NCBI RefSeq assembly: GCF_014651015.1
Contig: NZ_BMWB01000001.1
Location: 186,001-250,000 of the forward strand
Direction: 5' to 3'
DNA length: 64,000 bases
Source of the DNA: Streptomyces xantholiticus
GTDB taxonomy: Bacteria > Actinomycetota > Actinomycetes > Streptomycetales > Streptomycetaceae
Shown: positions 43,438-53,078 of the stretch, piece by piece
How the letters are laid out: each line of letters starts with the position of its first letter
Position numbering within the stretch: the first letter of the stretch is position 1
Program-made: the position numbers and the translations under genes
Notes under the pieces: generated by a model
The model's database searches: none
Told to the model about the DNA's origin: nothing
What the model saw: only the letters and a program-made list of their open reading frames with translations

Positions 43438-44532
43438 TTGAGCAGAACGCACGGCGTCGAGGTGTCCCGTGAGCAGGTGCTGGCCCATCGGGTGGCCGTT
43501 CAGGGCCTGGACCGCTCGTCGGCCACGCCAGAGGTGCTGACCCTCGGTGTGCAGGACACGCCGAGCGGCTCGGCGCGATCGGCGCTCGCCGCGCGGGGCG
43601 CTTCCGCCGAAGGGCTGGAGCTCGTGTGGTCGTTCCGCGGAGCCCCGCATCTGCATCGGCGCGCCGGCCTGCCCGGCCTCGCCGCCGCGCTGTGGCCCGT
43701 GGACGACACCGATGCCACGGCCCGGCTCGACACCGCCGTGATCAAGGAGGGCGCCGGACTCGGCATCGAGGCCTTCAGGGCCACGGCGGAGGCGTTCCGC
43801 GAGGTGGTGACCTCTCCGATGGTCAAGGGCGAGGTCAGTACGGCGGTCAGCGCGATCGTGCCCCGGTCCCTGACGTACTGGTGCGAGGCGTGCGGCGCGC
43901 GCCACATCTCCGGACTGCTGTTCCAGCAGGCCGGGCTCTTCGGCTCGGTACGGGTCGCCGCGCAGGGCGGCAGGACGGTGCTGTCCCCGCTGGAGCGGCG
44001 GTTCCCCGTGCCGGAGTCCGCCACCGGTACCGCCCGGGTGATCGAGTCGTATCTGCGCTTCCTCGGTCCTGCCACGCCCGCCGAAGTGGCCAAGTACCTG
44101 GGCACGAAACCGACCGTGGTCAAGAGGGTGTGGCCCGTGGATCTCGCAAAGGTGTCGGTGGAGGGAAGGACTGCGTGGCTGCCGGCCGCCGACGTCGACG
44201 CTCTGGTCTCGGCGAGGAGCGGGAGGACGGTGCGGCTCCTTCCGCCCGGCGACCCCTTCCTTCAGGCGCGCGACCGCACACTCGTCGTACCGGACACCAG
44301 CCGCGCGAAGGAGGTCTGGCGCGCCATCGGAGCGCCGGGCGCGGTGCTGGTCGGCTCCGAGATCTCCGGCATCTGGCGCGCCAGGTCCGCCGGCCGCAGG
44401 ATCGACGTGACCGTCCGGCCCTTCGGACGGCTGCCGGCCTCCGTCCGCAAGGCCGTCGAGGCCGAGGCCCGGATCGTGGCCGATGCCCGTGGGGCGACCG
44501 AGGCGAAGCTGCACGTCGAGGACAGTGCTTAG
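43438..44532 (+). CDS. Winged-helix DNA-binding domain protein (AlkZ/HTH_42-like)
   Basis: About 364 residues. Family-typical segments are LSRTHGVEVSREQVLAHR, QGLDR, the middle WSFRGAPHLHRRAGL and FRGAP.., and winged-helix motifs late in the chain (TAEVAKYLGTKPTVVKRVWP-like region). The HTH_42 family includes AlkZ/YcaQ DNA glycosylases that repair interstrand crosslinks; from the sequence alone I cannot confirm the catalytic residues. A TTG at 43438 has AAAGG eight bases before it; a GTG at 43429 lacks a ribosome site. It stands alone on the plus strand. Its role in repair is inferred from the family. Confidence 0.78.
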   Translation: MSRTHGVEVSREQVLAHRVAVQGLDRSSATPEVLTLGVQDTPSGSARSALAARGASAEGLELVWSFRGAPHLHRRAGLPGLAAALWPVDDTDATARLDTAVIKEGAGLGIEAFRATAEAFREVVTSPMVKGEVSTAVSAIVPRSLTYWCEACGARHISGLLFQQAGLFGSVRVAAQGGRTVLSPLERRFPVPESATGTARVIESYLRFLGPATPAEVAKYLGTKPTVVKRVWPVDLAKVSVEGRTAWLPAADVDALVSARSGRTVRLLPPGDPFLQARDRTLVVPDTSRAKEVWRAIGAPGAVLVGSEISGIWRARSAGRRIDVTVRPFGRLPASVRKAVEAEARIVADARGATEAKLHVEDSA

Positions 44533-44792
44533 GGAGTACCACCGCCCGCCCGGTCGGGAGCCGGTCGCCGGCCCGACGGACGCTCCGGCAGTCCCGTTTC
44601 CCAACGGCCCCGGAGCGCGGCAGAGGCCGCGTCGGACACTCCGACACGGCCCCGGTCCACAGCTCTTCCGGGTCGGGACGACTGATTCGAAGCTGCGACC
44701 CCGTCCGGCGACACTTCGTGGGCATCGCCGGACCTGGCAGGACGGCCTGTGCAGAGGGGGTCCTTGGCCGTCCGGGTCCTCGGCGTCCGGTA

Positions 44793-46265
44793 CTACGACC
44801 GCGTCCTGGCCGACACCGGCGGCTTGTGACCGTTGGCGGACGCCTGTCGGCGAGGCGCCAGCCGCGTCGAGAGGAGCGCCGAGAGGCGGCCTGCCGCCTC
44901 CGGCTTCGGCTGGTACCGGTATGCGTAGCCGTGGGCCTCACCGTCGCCCCGTGCAGGAGCAGCGTTCAGGACCGCCCCGAATACAGGCGCGTTGACGCGT
45001 TCGAGGATGCGCAGGGCGTCGAGGATCTGGCTCCTGCTCGTCCGTCCGGCACGTGCGACGAGCAGGTAGCCGTCGACGGCGTGTGCCATCGCCGGGGTGT
45101 CGGCGAACGGAAGCACCGGAGCGGTGTCCACGACGAGGTGGTCGAACTCCTCGGCGAGTTCCTCCAGCACGGCGGCGAATTGGGGACTGCCGAGGATCTG
45201 GGTCGGGTTGGGGGGAATCATCCCACTGGTGAGCACCGAGAAGGACCCGGTTGTCTGCAGGACCTCATGCACCCCTGCCTTGCCCACCAGAACGGTGGTC
45301 AGCCCGGCGTCCCTGACCAGGCCGAGGGCCGAGGCGACGGAAGGACGGCGCAGGTCGCAGTCGATCAGGCATACCTTGGCGCCTTCCTCGGCCAGTGTGG
45401 CGGCCAGGTTGACCGACACGCTGCTCTTGCCTTCGCGCGGCAGCGGGCTCGTGACGGCGATGACCTTCGGCCGTTTGCCCACTTCGGTGAACTGGAGATT
45501 GACCCGTAGCTTCCGGAAGCCCTCCGCACGGGTGCTGTGCGTGTCGTCGCGCAGGGAGACCGGGCGCCGTGAGGCTCGCGAGTCGTGCACGATGCTGGAC
45601 AGCACAGGGGGTCCGGCAGCGGCCGCCAGGCACTCGGCCAGGGCTTTGGAGTCCCGCATCGACGTATCCACCGTCTCCAGTGCGACGCCGATCGCCAACC
45701 CGAGGACCAGTCCAACGGCCAGACCGAGTGCGACGTTGAGCGTGGTTTTCGGTGACGAAGGGACGGACGGCGCGGTCGCGGGCTGGATGACGGTGAGCCG
45801 CACCGGGGACTCGGTCGTGTCCGCGTCGGGGCTCTCCAACTCCCTGATCACCTGGGCGAAGCGGGTGGCGACGGCATTGCTGATCCGGGCGGCTCGTGCC
45901 GCGTGGGTGTCGGTGACGGTCAGACGGAGGAGCACCGTGTTGACCGGGGCCTCGGCCGAGACGCGAGCACCCAGTTCGCTCGGCGTCATTTTCAGCTTGA
46001 GGGATTTGACGACCGGGATGGTCACCTCGGGACTGGCCACGATGTCGGCGTAGGACTGAACTCTTGCCTGGGTGAACGAGTTCCCCTGGTTGAGCTGGGA
46101 TGTGTCGTCGCCACCTTGGAGGGAGGCGAAAAGTGTGCTCGTTGCCTGGTACTCGGGAGTGGCGACAACACTGGTGAAGACGCCTGTCGCCGTCCCCAGC
46201 AATGCCACCAGGGCGATGACGCGCCATCGGCGGGAAAGGACTCGTAGGTATTGGTGCAAATCCAA
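44793..46265 (-). CDS. Wzz/BY-kinase: polysaccharide co-polymerase and tyrosine autokinase
   Basis: A 490-residue bifunctional protein. The Wzz chain-length domain (LRVLSRRWRVIALVALLG, with membrane helices near residues 15-35 and 175-195) precedes a BY-kinase domain: Walker A in TSPLPREGKSSVSVNLA (about residues 270-285), Walker A' VCLIDCDLRRP and Walker B DHLVVDTAPVL. The C-terminus holds a tyrosine cluster (HGYAYRYQP), expected to be autophosphorylated and to control polymer length. The start is probably TTG at 46265 after GGGGAAG. Downstream of the sugar dehydrogenase on the same strand. Its partner phosphatase is probably the LMW-PTP at 58804. Confidence 0.93.
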   Translation of the reverse strand: MDLHQYLRVLSRRWRVIALVALLGTATGVFTSVVATPEYQATSTLFASLQGGDDTSQLNQGNSFTQARVQSYADIVASPEVTIPVVKSLKLKMTPSELGARVSAEAPVNTVLLRLTVTDTHAARAARISNAVATRFAQVIRELESPDADTTESPVRLTVIQPATAPSVPSSPKTTLNVALGLAVGLVLGLAIGVALETVDTSMRDSKALAECLAAAAGPPVLSSIVHDSRASRRPVSLRDDTHSTRAEGFRKLRVNLQFTEVGKRPKVIAVTSPLPREGKSSVSVNLAATLAEEGAKVCLIDCDLRRPSVASALGLVRDAGLTTVLVGKAGVHEVLQTTGSFSVLTSGMIPPNPTQILGSPQFAAVLEELAEEFDHLVVDTAPVLPFADTPAMAHAVDGYLLVARAGRTSRSQILDALRILERVNAPVFGAVLNAAPARGDGEAHGYAYRYQPKPEAAGRLSALLSTRLAPRRQASANGHKPPVSARTRS

Positions 46266-46397
46266 GGTCTTCCCCGATCAGAGCGAGTAATTTGGACAGT
46301 CACCTTAGGGTCAGCACCGAGAATTTCGGGCACGCGGCATGCGTGTTCGGCCACTCGGTACCCTCCGCACTCCTCGGCGGAGTGCATCGGTCCCTTC

Positions 46398-47666
46398 TCA
46401 GAGGCGCTCCGCGGAGCCTGAACGGCAACGATTGCAGGCGTCGAACACGTAATCGGCGACACGCTCCACCATTGCGTAGTCGAAGTCGTCGTGATCGGTG
46501 GCCACGACCACTGCGTCGGCTGACGCGACCTGCTCCTCTGTGAGGTCGACACAGAGAATGTCCTGGGGCAGCTGCGACGGGTCGACATACGGTTCCACCG
46601 CGAGGACGTGCGCGCCGAGTTTCTGGAGACCCTGGGCGACCGCGACGGAAGGGGATTCGCGGATGTCGCCGGTATTCCTCTTGTAAGCGAGCCCGAGGAC
46701 CAGGATCTGGCTTCCGTTGACCGGCTTGCGCCGCGTGTTGAGTCCTCTGGCCACCCGGAGAACCACATGATCGGGCATATGGCTGTTGATGTCGTTGGCG
46801 AGCGACACGAAGCGGAAGTCGTGCTGCAGCGCCTGTTTGACCTGCCACGACAGATACGACGGATCGATGGGCAGGCAGTGACCGCCGACGCCCGGCCCGG
46901 GCAGAAAGCGCATGAATCCGAAAGGCTTGGTCGACGCCGCGTCGATCACTTCCCAGATGTCGATGCCGAGCGGCCTGCAGAACATCGCAAGCTCGTTGAC
47001 CAGGGCGATGTTCACATGACGGAAGGTGTTCTCCAGGAGCTTTGTCAGCTCCGCCGTGCGCGGTGAACTCACCGGGACGGTACGGTCCACCACGTCCTTG
47101 TAGAAGTTCTGGACATGCCTCAGGGAGGCGTCATCGATCCCGGAGACCACCTTGGGCGTGTTCTCCAGCCGCCAGGTCGGGTTTCCCGGGTCGATCCTTT
47201 CCGGACTGTATCCCAGGAAGAAGTCCTCGCCGGCCCGAAGACCGCTGTGAGCCTCCAGAAGCGGGCGCACGACGTGTTCGGTCGTGCACGGGTACGTGGT
47301 GGACTCGAGGATCACCGTGGCGTTCGCCCGGAGGTGGGGGGCGACTGCCTGCGCGGCGCTTTCCACGTAACTCAGGTCGGGCGCGCCGTTCTTCAGCGGC
47401 GTGGGCACCGTGATGACGCACACGTCGAAGCCCGCGGCATCCGCGTAGTCGATGCTGAGGAAGTAGCGGCCGGAGTTGAGGGCGGCCAGGAGACGGGGGG
47501 ACGTGACGTCCTCGGCGAACGATTCACCGGCCGCGAGGCGCTTGACGCGCATCTCGTCCAGGTCGATACCCACGACGTTGTGCCCGGCCTCCACCACACG
47601 AATGGCGAGGGGAAGGCCTACATACCCTTGGCCGACGACGACCACCTTCTGCACTGACACCGACAC
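46398..47666 (-). CDS. UDP-sugar 6-dehydrogenase (WecC/ManDH-like)
   Basis: A 422-residue nucleotide-sugar dehydrogenase. Rossmann motif VVGQGYVGLPLAIR, the segment ESTTYPCTTEHV, and the catalytic cysteine in GPGVGGHCLPIDPSYL, with the Wec-type GLAYKRNTGDIRESPS. It oxidises a UDP-sugar to a UDP-uronic acid in two NAD-dependent steps; UDP-ManNAc-type is likely from the motif style. The GTG at 47666 follows GAGGAGAG; the frame opens further upstream. It is the first gene of the minus-strand operon that continues with the BY-kinase, 132 bases downstream. Confidence 0.92.
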   Translation of the reverse strand: MSVSVQKVVVVGQGYVGLPLAIRVVEAGHNVVGIDLDEMRVKRLAAGESFAEDVTSPRLLAALNSGRYFLSIDYADAAGFDVCVITVPTPLKNGAPDLSYVESAAQAVAPHLRANATVILESTTYPCTTEHVVRPLLEAHSGLRAGEDFFLGYSPERIDPGNPTWRLENTPKVVSGIDDASLRHVQNFYKDVVDRTVPVSSPRTAELTKLLENTFRHVNIALVNELAMFCRPLGIDIWEVIDAASTKPFGFMRFLPGPGVGGHCLPIDPSYLSWQVKQALQHDFRFVSLANDINSHMPDHVVLRVARGLNTRRKPVNGSQILVLGLAYKRNTGDIRESPSVAVAQGLQKLGAHVLAVEPYVDPSQLPQDILCVDLTEEQVASADAVVVATDHDDFDYAMVERVADYVFDACNRCRSGSAERL

Positions 47667-47923
47667 GTCTGACTCTCCTCTCGCCTGCCCAGCTGAATTC
47701 TTCGAATACTCGCCATGTATGCCAGGCTCCGCCCGCACTGTGCCTGCCGGGTGACACCGCTTCAGGCAAACAGAGTCATCTTGTCCTCTGAGCGACGGGG
47801 CAAGTGGACTAACCGATCTATCAATTCACTCTGTTTGTGCGGTTCCGGGCTATCGTTGCCCTCGCGTCGCCGGTGGTGCACATGACCCTGGCAATGCCCC
47901 ACCCACAGACATGGAGTGACGCC

Positions 47924-49021
47924 GTGACGGACCACCCGAAGTACCTGGTTACTGGAGGAGCCGGATTCATCGGCTCCCATCTTGTCGATGCGCTGCTGGC
48001 CCGTGGCGAGCCGGTCGTCGCACTCGACGATCTCAGCACCGGACGCCTGCAGAACCTTGCCGGCGCACGCAATCACGGACACTTTCAGTTCGTCCACGGC
48101 TCGGTGCTGGATGCGCCGCTGGTCGACAAGCTGGTAGGCGAATGCGACCGGGTCGTACACCTGGCCGCGGCAGTTGGGGTGAAGCTCATCATCGAGCAGC
48201 CACTGAGGTCTTTCACCATCAACACCAAGGGAACAGAAACGGTCATGGAAGCGGCGTACCGCCACCGCCGGCCGGTCATTCTTGCCAGCACGTCGGAGAT
48301 CTACGGCAAGAACTCGTCGGGGCCGCTGAACGAGATGTCGGACCGCATTCTGGGCAGTCCCTCCGTCCCTCGATGGTCCTACAGCACGGCCAAAGCCGTG
48401 GACGAGATCCTCGCCGAGCTGTACCGCCGCGAGTACGGACTGCGTTCGACGATTGTGCGCTTCTTCAACACCGTCGGACCCCGGCAGAGCGCGGCCTACG
48501 GCATGGTGATTCCGAGATTCGCCCGACAGGCGGTCAGGGGGGAACCGCTCACCGTCCACGGCACCGGTCGGCAGAGTCGCTGCTTCCTCCATGTCACCGA
48601 CGTGGTCGCGGCACTCGTCTCGCTGATCGACCGTCCGGAGGCCGAGGGAGAGACGTTCAACATCGGAAGCGACGAGGAAATCAGCATCCTCGATCTCGCC
48701 GCACGCATCGTCACCTGCGCGAAGAGCGCGTCGAGCGTGGAGCGTGTCTCCTACAACGAGGCATATGGACCTGGGTTCGAGGACATGGACCGCCGGGTCC
48801 CGGACACGACGAAACTGAGGGCCCTCACCGGCTGGCAACCACGGCGGAACCTCGACGACATCCTCGCGGACGCCGTGGCGGACGCCTTGGCGGACACCGC
48901 GGCGGACGCCCGTGGTGAAATGCCGCAGCAGGAGCCCGGCGCCGCCTCCCGTCGCGCGGACGAAGGACACACCGGCGACACCGACGGCCGGGCGACGGCG
49001 GCGAGTCCATGTCCGGTCTGA
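47924..49021 (+). CDS. NAD-dependent epimerase/dehydratase (extended SDR)
   Basis: A 365-residue sugar-nucleotide epimerase-type protein. NAD motif GGAGFIGSHLVDALL, STSEIYG with the catalytic Ser/Thr, YSTAK, and FRxP-type RFFNTVGPRQSAAYG. The profile is close to UDP-glucuronate decarboxylase or UDP-glucose 4-epimerase. The GTG at 47924 follows GGAG at seven bases. A variable C-terminal tail (ADAVADALADTAADA repeat) extends past the fold. Its last 13 bases overlap the start of the next gene, so the two are coupled. It is divergent from the WecC-like gene. Confidence 0.9.
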   Translation: MTDHPKYLVTGGAGFIGSHLVDALLARGEPVVALDDLSTGRLQNLAGARNHGHFQFVHGSVLDAPLVDKLVGECDRVVHLAAAVGVKLIIEQPLRSFTINTKGTETVMEAAYRHRRPVILASTSEIYGKNSSGPLNEMSDRILGSPSVPRWSYSTAKAVDEILAELYRREYGLRSTIVRFFNTVGPRQSAAYGMVIPRFARQAVRGEPLTVHGTGRQSRCFLHVTDVVAALVSLIDRPEAEGETFNIGSDEEISILDLAARIVTCAKSASSVERVSYNEAYGPGFEDMDRRVPDTTKLRALTGWQPRRNLDDILADAVADALADTAADARGEMPQQEPGAASRRADEGHTGDTDGRATAASPCPV

Positions 49022-50067
49022 GCCCGTGGATGGTGACGGCACTCGCGGGGCTGGGGGCTCTGGCCGTCGCGGCTCTGCTGACCGAGCCCCTGCGTCTCCT
49101 CGCCGTGCGGCGTGGATACACCGACCGGCCAGCGGCACGCAAGGTGCATGTCTCCCCCACGCCCTATCTGGGCGGCATGGCCGTCGCACTGGCGACGGCC
49201 GGCTCCGCGGGTCTGGTGATGTACGCGGCGGGCGGGAGTGATTCGACCCTGGGCGTCGTGCTCGGATGTGCCGCTGTGATCGCCGTGCTCGGCCTCGTCG
49301 ACGACCTGCGTCCGCTCAGTATCCGGGTGCGGCTCTCCGTCGAGACGGCCGCGGCGTTCGTGGTCGTCGCCTGGTGCGGCCACCCCGTGCTCTTCGGCAC
49401 GTGGGTCGACGCGGTCCTTGCGGTGACGTGGATCCTCTTCACGACCAATGCCTTCAATCTGCTGGACAACATGGACGGCGTGGTCTCCACGGTGACCGCT
49501 GTCATCGCGGCATTCCTCTGCTGCGCCGCGCTGACCGCCGGGCTGGTCGGCACCGCGGTGGTCACCGCCGCCCTTGCCGGGGCCTGCGCCGGGTTCCTGT
49601 TCCACAACTGGCACCCGGCGCGCATCTTTCTCGGTGACGCGGGCGCGCTCTTCGTGGGCTTCCTGGTGTCGTCCGCGAGCATGACCCTCCACAAGGACAG
49701 CACCGCTCTCTCCGGGTACGGCAGTCTGCTGCTCATCACGCTGGTGGTCACCGCGGACACCGGATTGGTCATGGTGGCTCGGCGCAGGGAGGGACGGCCC
49801 GTGCTGCAGGGTGGCAAGGACCACATCGCACACCGCCTCCGACAGCTCGGGCTGACGGTTCGGCAGGTGGCGGCCGCCATCGGAGGCTTCGCGGCGGTGA
49901 CGAGCCTCACGGCCATCCTGGTCATGCTCAAGGCCGTCCCGCAGCCGGTCGTGCTGATCACTGTTGTCGCGGTGACCGCCGTCGTCTGGCTCCGGCTCCT
50001 GCGAGTCCCGGTGTACAGCGCGGTTCCGGCGAACAGCACTCAGAGCAGCCCCAGCGAGGCGGCGTAA
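49009..50067 (+). CDS. MraY/WecA-type undecaprenyl-phosphate sugar-1-phosphate transferase
   Basis: A 352-residue integral membrane enzyme with about 10-11 hydrophobic segments. The Mg-binding LVDDLRPLS, catalytic NAFNLLDNMDG, HNWHPARIFLGDAGALFVGF and the cytosolic HIAHRLRQLG loop are those of the polyprenyl-phosphate N-acetylhexosamine-1-phosphate transferases. It loads the first sugar on undecaprenyl phosphate and so starts repeat-unit assembly. The ATG overlaps the epimerase gene by 13 bases. Which hexosamine is used is unknown. Confidence 0.92.
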   Translation: MSGLSPWMVTALAGLGALAVAALLTEPLRLLAVRRGYTDRPAARKVHVSPTPYLGGMAVALATAGSAGLVMYAAGGSDSTLGVVLGCAAVIAVLGLVDDLRPLSIRVRLSVETAAAFVVVAWCGHPVLFGTWVDAVLAVTWILFTTNAFNLLDNMDGVVSTVTAVIAAFLCCAALTAGLVGTAVVTAALAGACAGFLFHNWHPARIFLGDAGALFVGFLVSSASMTLHKDSTALSGYGSLLLITLVVTADTGLVMVARRREGRPVLQGGKDHIAHRLRQLGLTVRQVAAAIGGFAAVTSLTAILVMLKAVPQPVVLITVVAVTAVVWLRLLRVPVYSAVPANSTQSSPSEAA

Positions 50068-50304
50068 CCGGCTTCGAGGAACGATGCGGCGGTCCGCGGC
50101 CGCTGCGCGACCCGTGCCGGCGCGTCAACAGGAACGTCGTCCTGCCGGTCCTCCAGCGCCGCGGCGAGGAGTCCCCAGATCGCGGCCGCCGGTGACCGTG
50201 CCCGCCGTGATCCGCCCGGGCAACTGCTCACGAAGCCGGCCCCGCCCCGTACCGCAGCACCTTCAGCCGCACCTTGGACTCCGCCCCCGACCACATGATC
50301 AGCC

Positions 50305-50434
50305 GGCTCTCGCCTTCGAGGGCCGATTGCAACAGCCGCTTGATCAACTGCTGCAGCCCTGCCTCGCCGGTCAGCTGAAGCCCTCGCCGCCGGGCCCCAC
50401 CAACGAGCTCGTCCATCAGCCGGTCGTCGATGCA
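50305..50434 (-). mobile_element. Remnant of an IS256-family transposase
   Basis: On the minus strand, DDRLMDELVGGARRRGLQLT and the following QQLIKRLLQSALEGE segment match the N-terminal region of mutator-type (IS256) transposases. The gene is truncated on both sides, with no ends or target duplications visible. The surrounding 50068-50538 has no gene I can support. Confidence 0.6.
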
Positions 50435-50538
50435 TCTTCCCTCTCCAGGAGTCGCACCGAACGATTCGCAGGCCCCACTTCGCCCTCCTGACCGAAGCGC
50501 GCCCTCATTGCTGTCCTGGTCCGCTCGGATCGGGAGGT

Positions 50539-51861
50539 CTACTGCTGCGCGGCGCGGCCGAGCTGGCGAACGGTCCATCCGGCGGTACGCCAGATGTCGG
50601 CGTCGAGAACGTTACGGAGGTCGACGATGACGGACTCCGCGGCCAGGGTGGTCAGGTGCTTCGGGTCGGCGTCACGGAACTGCGGCCACTCGGTGGCCAG
50701 CACGATCAGCTCCGCGTCCTTGACGGAGTCGTCCAGATCTTCGTTGTAGTCGAGCTCAGGGTGCCGGCGCATCGCCGTGAGGACGGCGTGGGGGTCGTGG
50801 ACCGTGACGGCGGCGCCACGTTGGTGCATGAGCAGGGCGATCGCGAGAGCGGGGGACTCGCGGACGTCGTCGGTGCCGGCCTTGAAGGAGGCGCCCCAGA
50901 CGGTGACCCGTACACCGTCGACCGGTCGCCCGATGGTCTCTTCCACAAGGCGCAGAGCGGCAGCGGCGCGGGATTCGTTGACCTGCTCTGCGGCTCGCAG
51001 AAGTGCTGCGGCGTCGTGGGCCCCGAGGCTCAGGGCGGAGGCGGTGAAGGCACGGATGTCCTTGGGCAGGCAGCCTCCTCCGTATCCCGGACCGGCGTTG
51101 AGTCCCCCACGGCCGATACGGGGGTCGAGTCCGATGGCCTCGGTGAGTTGCTGTACGTCTGCGCCGGCCGCGGCGCACATGTCGGCGACGCCGTTGATGA
51201 AGGAAATCTTCATGCCCAGGTAGGCGTTGGCTGCGCCCTTGATCAGTTCAGCCGTGGCGGGGGTGGTGATGTACAGCGGAATCCGGTTCTTCAGCAGCGG
51301 GGCGTAGATCTCCCGAACGACGTCCTCGGCGTGCGAGGAGGGGACGCCGGCGACGATGCGATCGGGATGCAGAGTGTCCTCGATGGCGTGACCCTCGCGC
51401 AGGAATTCGGGGTTCCACACCACCTCGACGTCGTCACCCGCAGGGGCGAGACGTGTGAGGACTTCGGAAAGGTCGCGGCTGGTACCCACAGCGACGGTGG
51501 ACTTACCGATGATCACGGCGGGTCGGGTCAGGTGGGGTGCCAGGGAGCGGGCGGCGCCGAAGACCTGGCTGGTGTCGTAGCTGCGGCCGTCGACGTCGAT
51601 AGGGGTGCCGACCGCGAGGAAGTGGACGTCGGCGAAGGCGGCGGCCTCAGCCATATCGGTAGTGAAGCGGAGCTGTCCGGAAGCGGTGTGGGTGGCCAGC
51701 AGTTCAAGAAGGCCCGCTTCGTAGATCGGGCACTCGCCTGCGTTGAGCCGGTCGATCTTCGCCTGGTCAAGGTCCACTCCGACGACCTCATGGCCGATCT
51801 CGGCCATCGCAGCGGCGTGCGGGATACCCAGGTGTCCGCAGCCGATGACGGATACGCGCAT
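50539..51861 (-). CDS. UDP-glucose/GDP-mannose dehydrogenase family protein (UDP-glucose 6-dehydrogenase type)
   Basis: A 440-residue nucleotide-sugar dehydrogenase. Rossmann motif VIGCGHLGIPHAAAM, VGTPIDVDG, the segment STVAVGTSRDL, WNPEFLREG, and catalytic cysteine in PGYGGGCLPKDIRAF, with GASFKAGTDDVRESP. This fits UDP-glucose to UDP-glucuronate oxidation. It differs from the WecC-like paralogue upstream, so two uronic acid precursors may be made. It is transcribed away from the methyltransferase/GT block. Its promoter region carries the motif GACATATACCC also found before the opposing gene. Confidence 0.92.
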   Translation of the reverse strand: MRVSVIGCGHLGIPHAAAMAEIGHEVVGVDLDQAKIDRLNAGECPIYEAGLLELLATHTASGQLRFTTDMAEAAAFADVHFLAVGTPIDVDGRSYDTSQVFGAARSLAPHLTRPAVIIGKSTVAVGTSRDLSEVLTRLAPAGDDVEVVWNPEFLREGHAIEDTLHPDRIVAGVPSSHAEDVVREIYAPLLKNRIPLYITTPATAELIKGAANAYLGMKISFINGVADMCAAAGADVQQLTEAIGLDPRIGRGGLNAGPGYGGGCLPKDIRAFTASALSLGAHDAAALLRAAEQVNESRAAAALRLVEETIGRPVDGVRVTVWGASFKAGTDDVRESPALAIALLMHQRGAAVTVHDPHAVLTAMRRHPELDYNEDLDDSVKDAELIVLATEWPQFRDADPKHLTTLAAESVIVDLRNVLDADIWRTAGWTVRQLGRAAQQ

Positions 51862-51945
51862 GGTGCCGGCGCTCCTTTCCCTACTCTCACCCGGTCTCTC
51901 CGGGTCGGTCAGGGCGCCAGACTAATGCCGGTTTCTTCCTTAGCT

Positions 51946-52190
51946 GGGTATATGTCCTGGTGACGGGGTGGTCCGGGTACCCGGGGGCGGTTGTGGGGCG
52001 ATGGCGCTCCCGGCACGGCCGGGTCGACAAGGACGAGGAAGGCGTCGTCCGTCGGTTGCCGCCGGCGCAGGAGGGCGCTGCGGGATCCGGTGACCCCAGG
52101 CCCTGGACCGCCCACACCCGCGCCGCCAACCGCCCATGCAGGACACGGCCCTTAATCCCCTGCCCGCCCCGCGTTGCAAGACATATACCC
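51946..52190. promoter_or_regulatory. Divergent promoter with a shared 11-base motif, GACATATACCC
   Basis: The motif occurs at 52180-52190 (plus) and as its exact complement at 51946-51956, so each copy has the same orientation relative to its own gene (60 and 84 bases from the starts). The 389-base region 51862-52250 between the dehydrogenase and the methyltransferase contains nothing else I recognise. Confidence 0.5.
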
Positions 52191-52250
52191 CCATCCGGGG
52201 TGTTACGTTATGGAACAAATCCATACAACTCGGAAATCTAGGAGGTCGCC

Positions 52251-53078
52251 GTGGGCCGAGCGTCGACGGTTCGTCGATGGGTCACGCACTCCGGTGTGGG
52301 GCCTGTCGCATCGGTGATGAGCGGATATCTCGCCATGCGGACCCTGGGAACCGGCATCCGGCGGTACACGGCGCCGGCCGTCATGGACTTCACCCGCGCC
52401 GGAGGAGCCGTCGTCACCGCAGCGGCCGCCTTCCTCGAGAACCTCGGCTGGCAGCCGGCTGAGGTCGAGCAAGTGCTGGCCGAGTACGAGGAGGTCGCCG
52501 AACGACTGACCCGCCGCTACGACGAGACCGAACTCTTCTACCCCTCGACCCATGGTGTAGAGGCCGAGACGAGCGCGGTCCTGTACGGGCTCGGCCGACT
52601 GCTGAAGCCGCAGACGGTCGTGGAGACCGGTGTGGCGGACGGCCGCTCCTCATGGCTGATCCTCGCCGCGCTGGAAAACAACGGCACGGGCATGCTGCAC
52701 AGCTTCGACATCAACCGCACCGCCGGCCGGCTGGTGGGCAAGCACCCGCAGTGGCAGCTGGAGATCCTCGACCGCCGACGGCCCGAGTCGTCCCTGACCC
52801 GGGCCCTCGGGGACATCGGGAAGATCGACCTGTTCTTCCACGACAGCGACCACCTCTACCTGCCGCAGTTGTTCGAGTACGAGCGGGCCTGGCCCCTGAT
52901 GACGGCGGGCGGCGTCATCGCCAGCGACGACGTCAACTGCAGCAGGGCCTTCCTCGACTTCTGCGGACACCGCCGTCAACGTCCGGTCTTTCTTTTCGAC
53001 TCCAGGAAGATCACCGGCGCCATGCGGCTGCCGGGAGTGGCTCAGCGGCACGAGGCACGACTCGAGCGGTTGGGCTAG
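52251..53078 (+). CDS. Class I SAM-dependent methyltransferase (Methyltransf_24-like)
   Basis: A 275-residue protein. The SAM motif I is read as TVVETGVADGRSSWLIL, followed by HSFDIN, and DLFFHDSDHLYLPQLFEYE as the motif II/III region; ASDDVNCSRAFLDF lies near the end. An N-terminal alpha-helical stretch of about 100 residues precedes it. The GTG has AGGAGGT upstream. The stop overlaps the next GTG (TAGTG). In this cluster it may O-methylate a sugar or a small glycan. Target unknown. Confidence 0.85.
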   Translation: MGRASTVRRWVTHSGVGPVASVMSGYLAMRTLGTGIRRYTAPAVMDFTRAGGAVVTAAAAFLENLGWQPAEVEQVLAEYEEVAERLTRRYDETELFYPSTHGVEAETSAVLYGLGRLLKPQTVVETGVADGRSSWLILAALENNGTGMLHSFDINRTAGRLVGKHPQWQLEILDRRRPESSLTRALGDIGKIDLFFHDSDHLYLPQLFEYERAWPLMTAGGVIASDDVNCSRAFLDFCGHRRQRPVFLFDSRKITGAMRLPGVAQRHEARLERLG

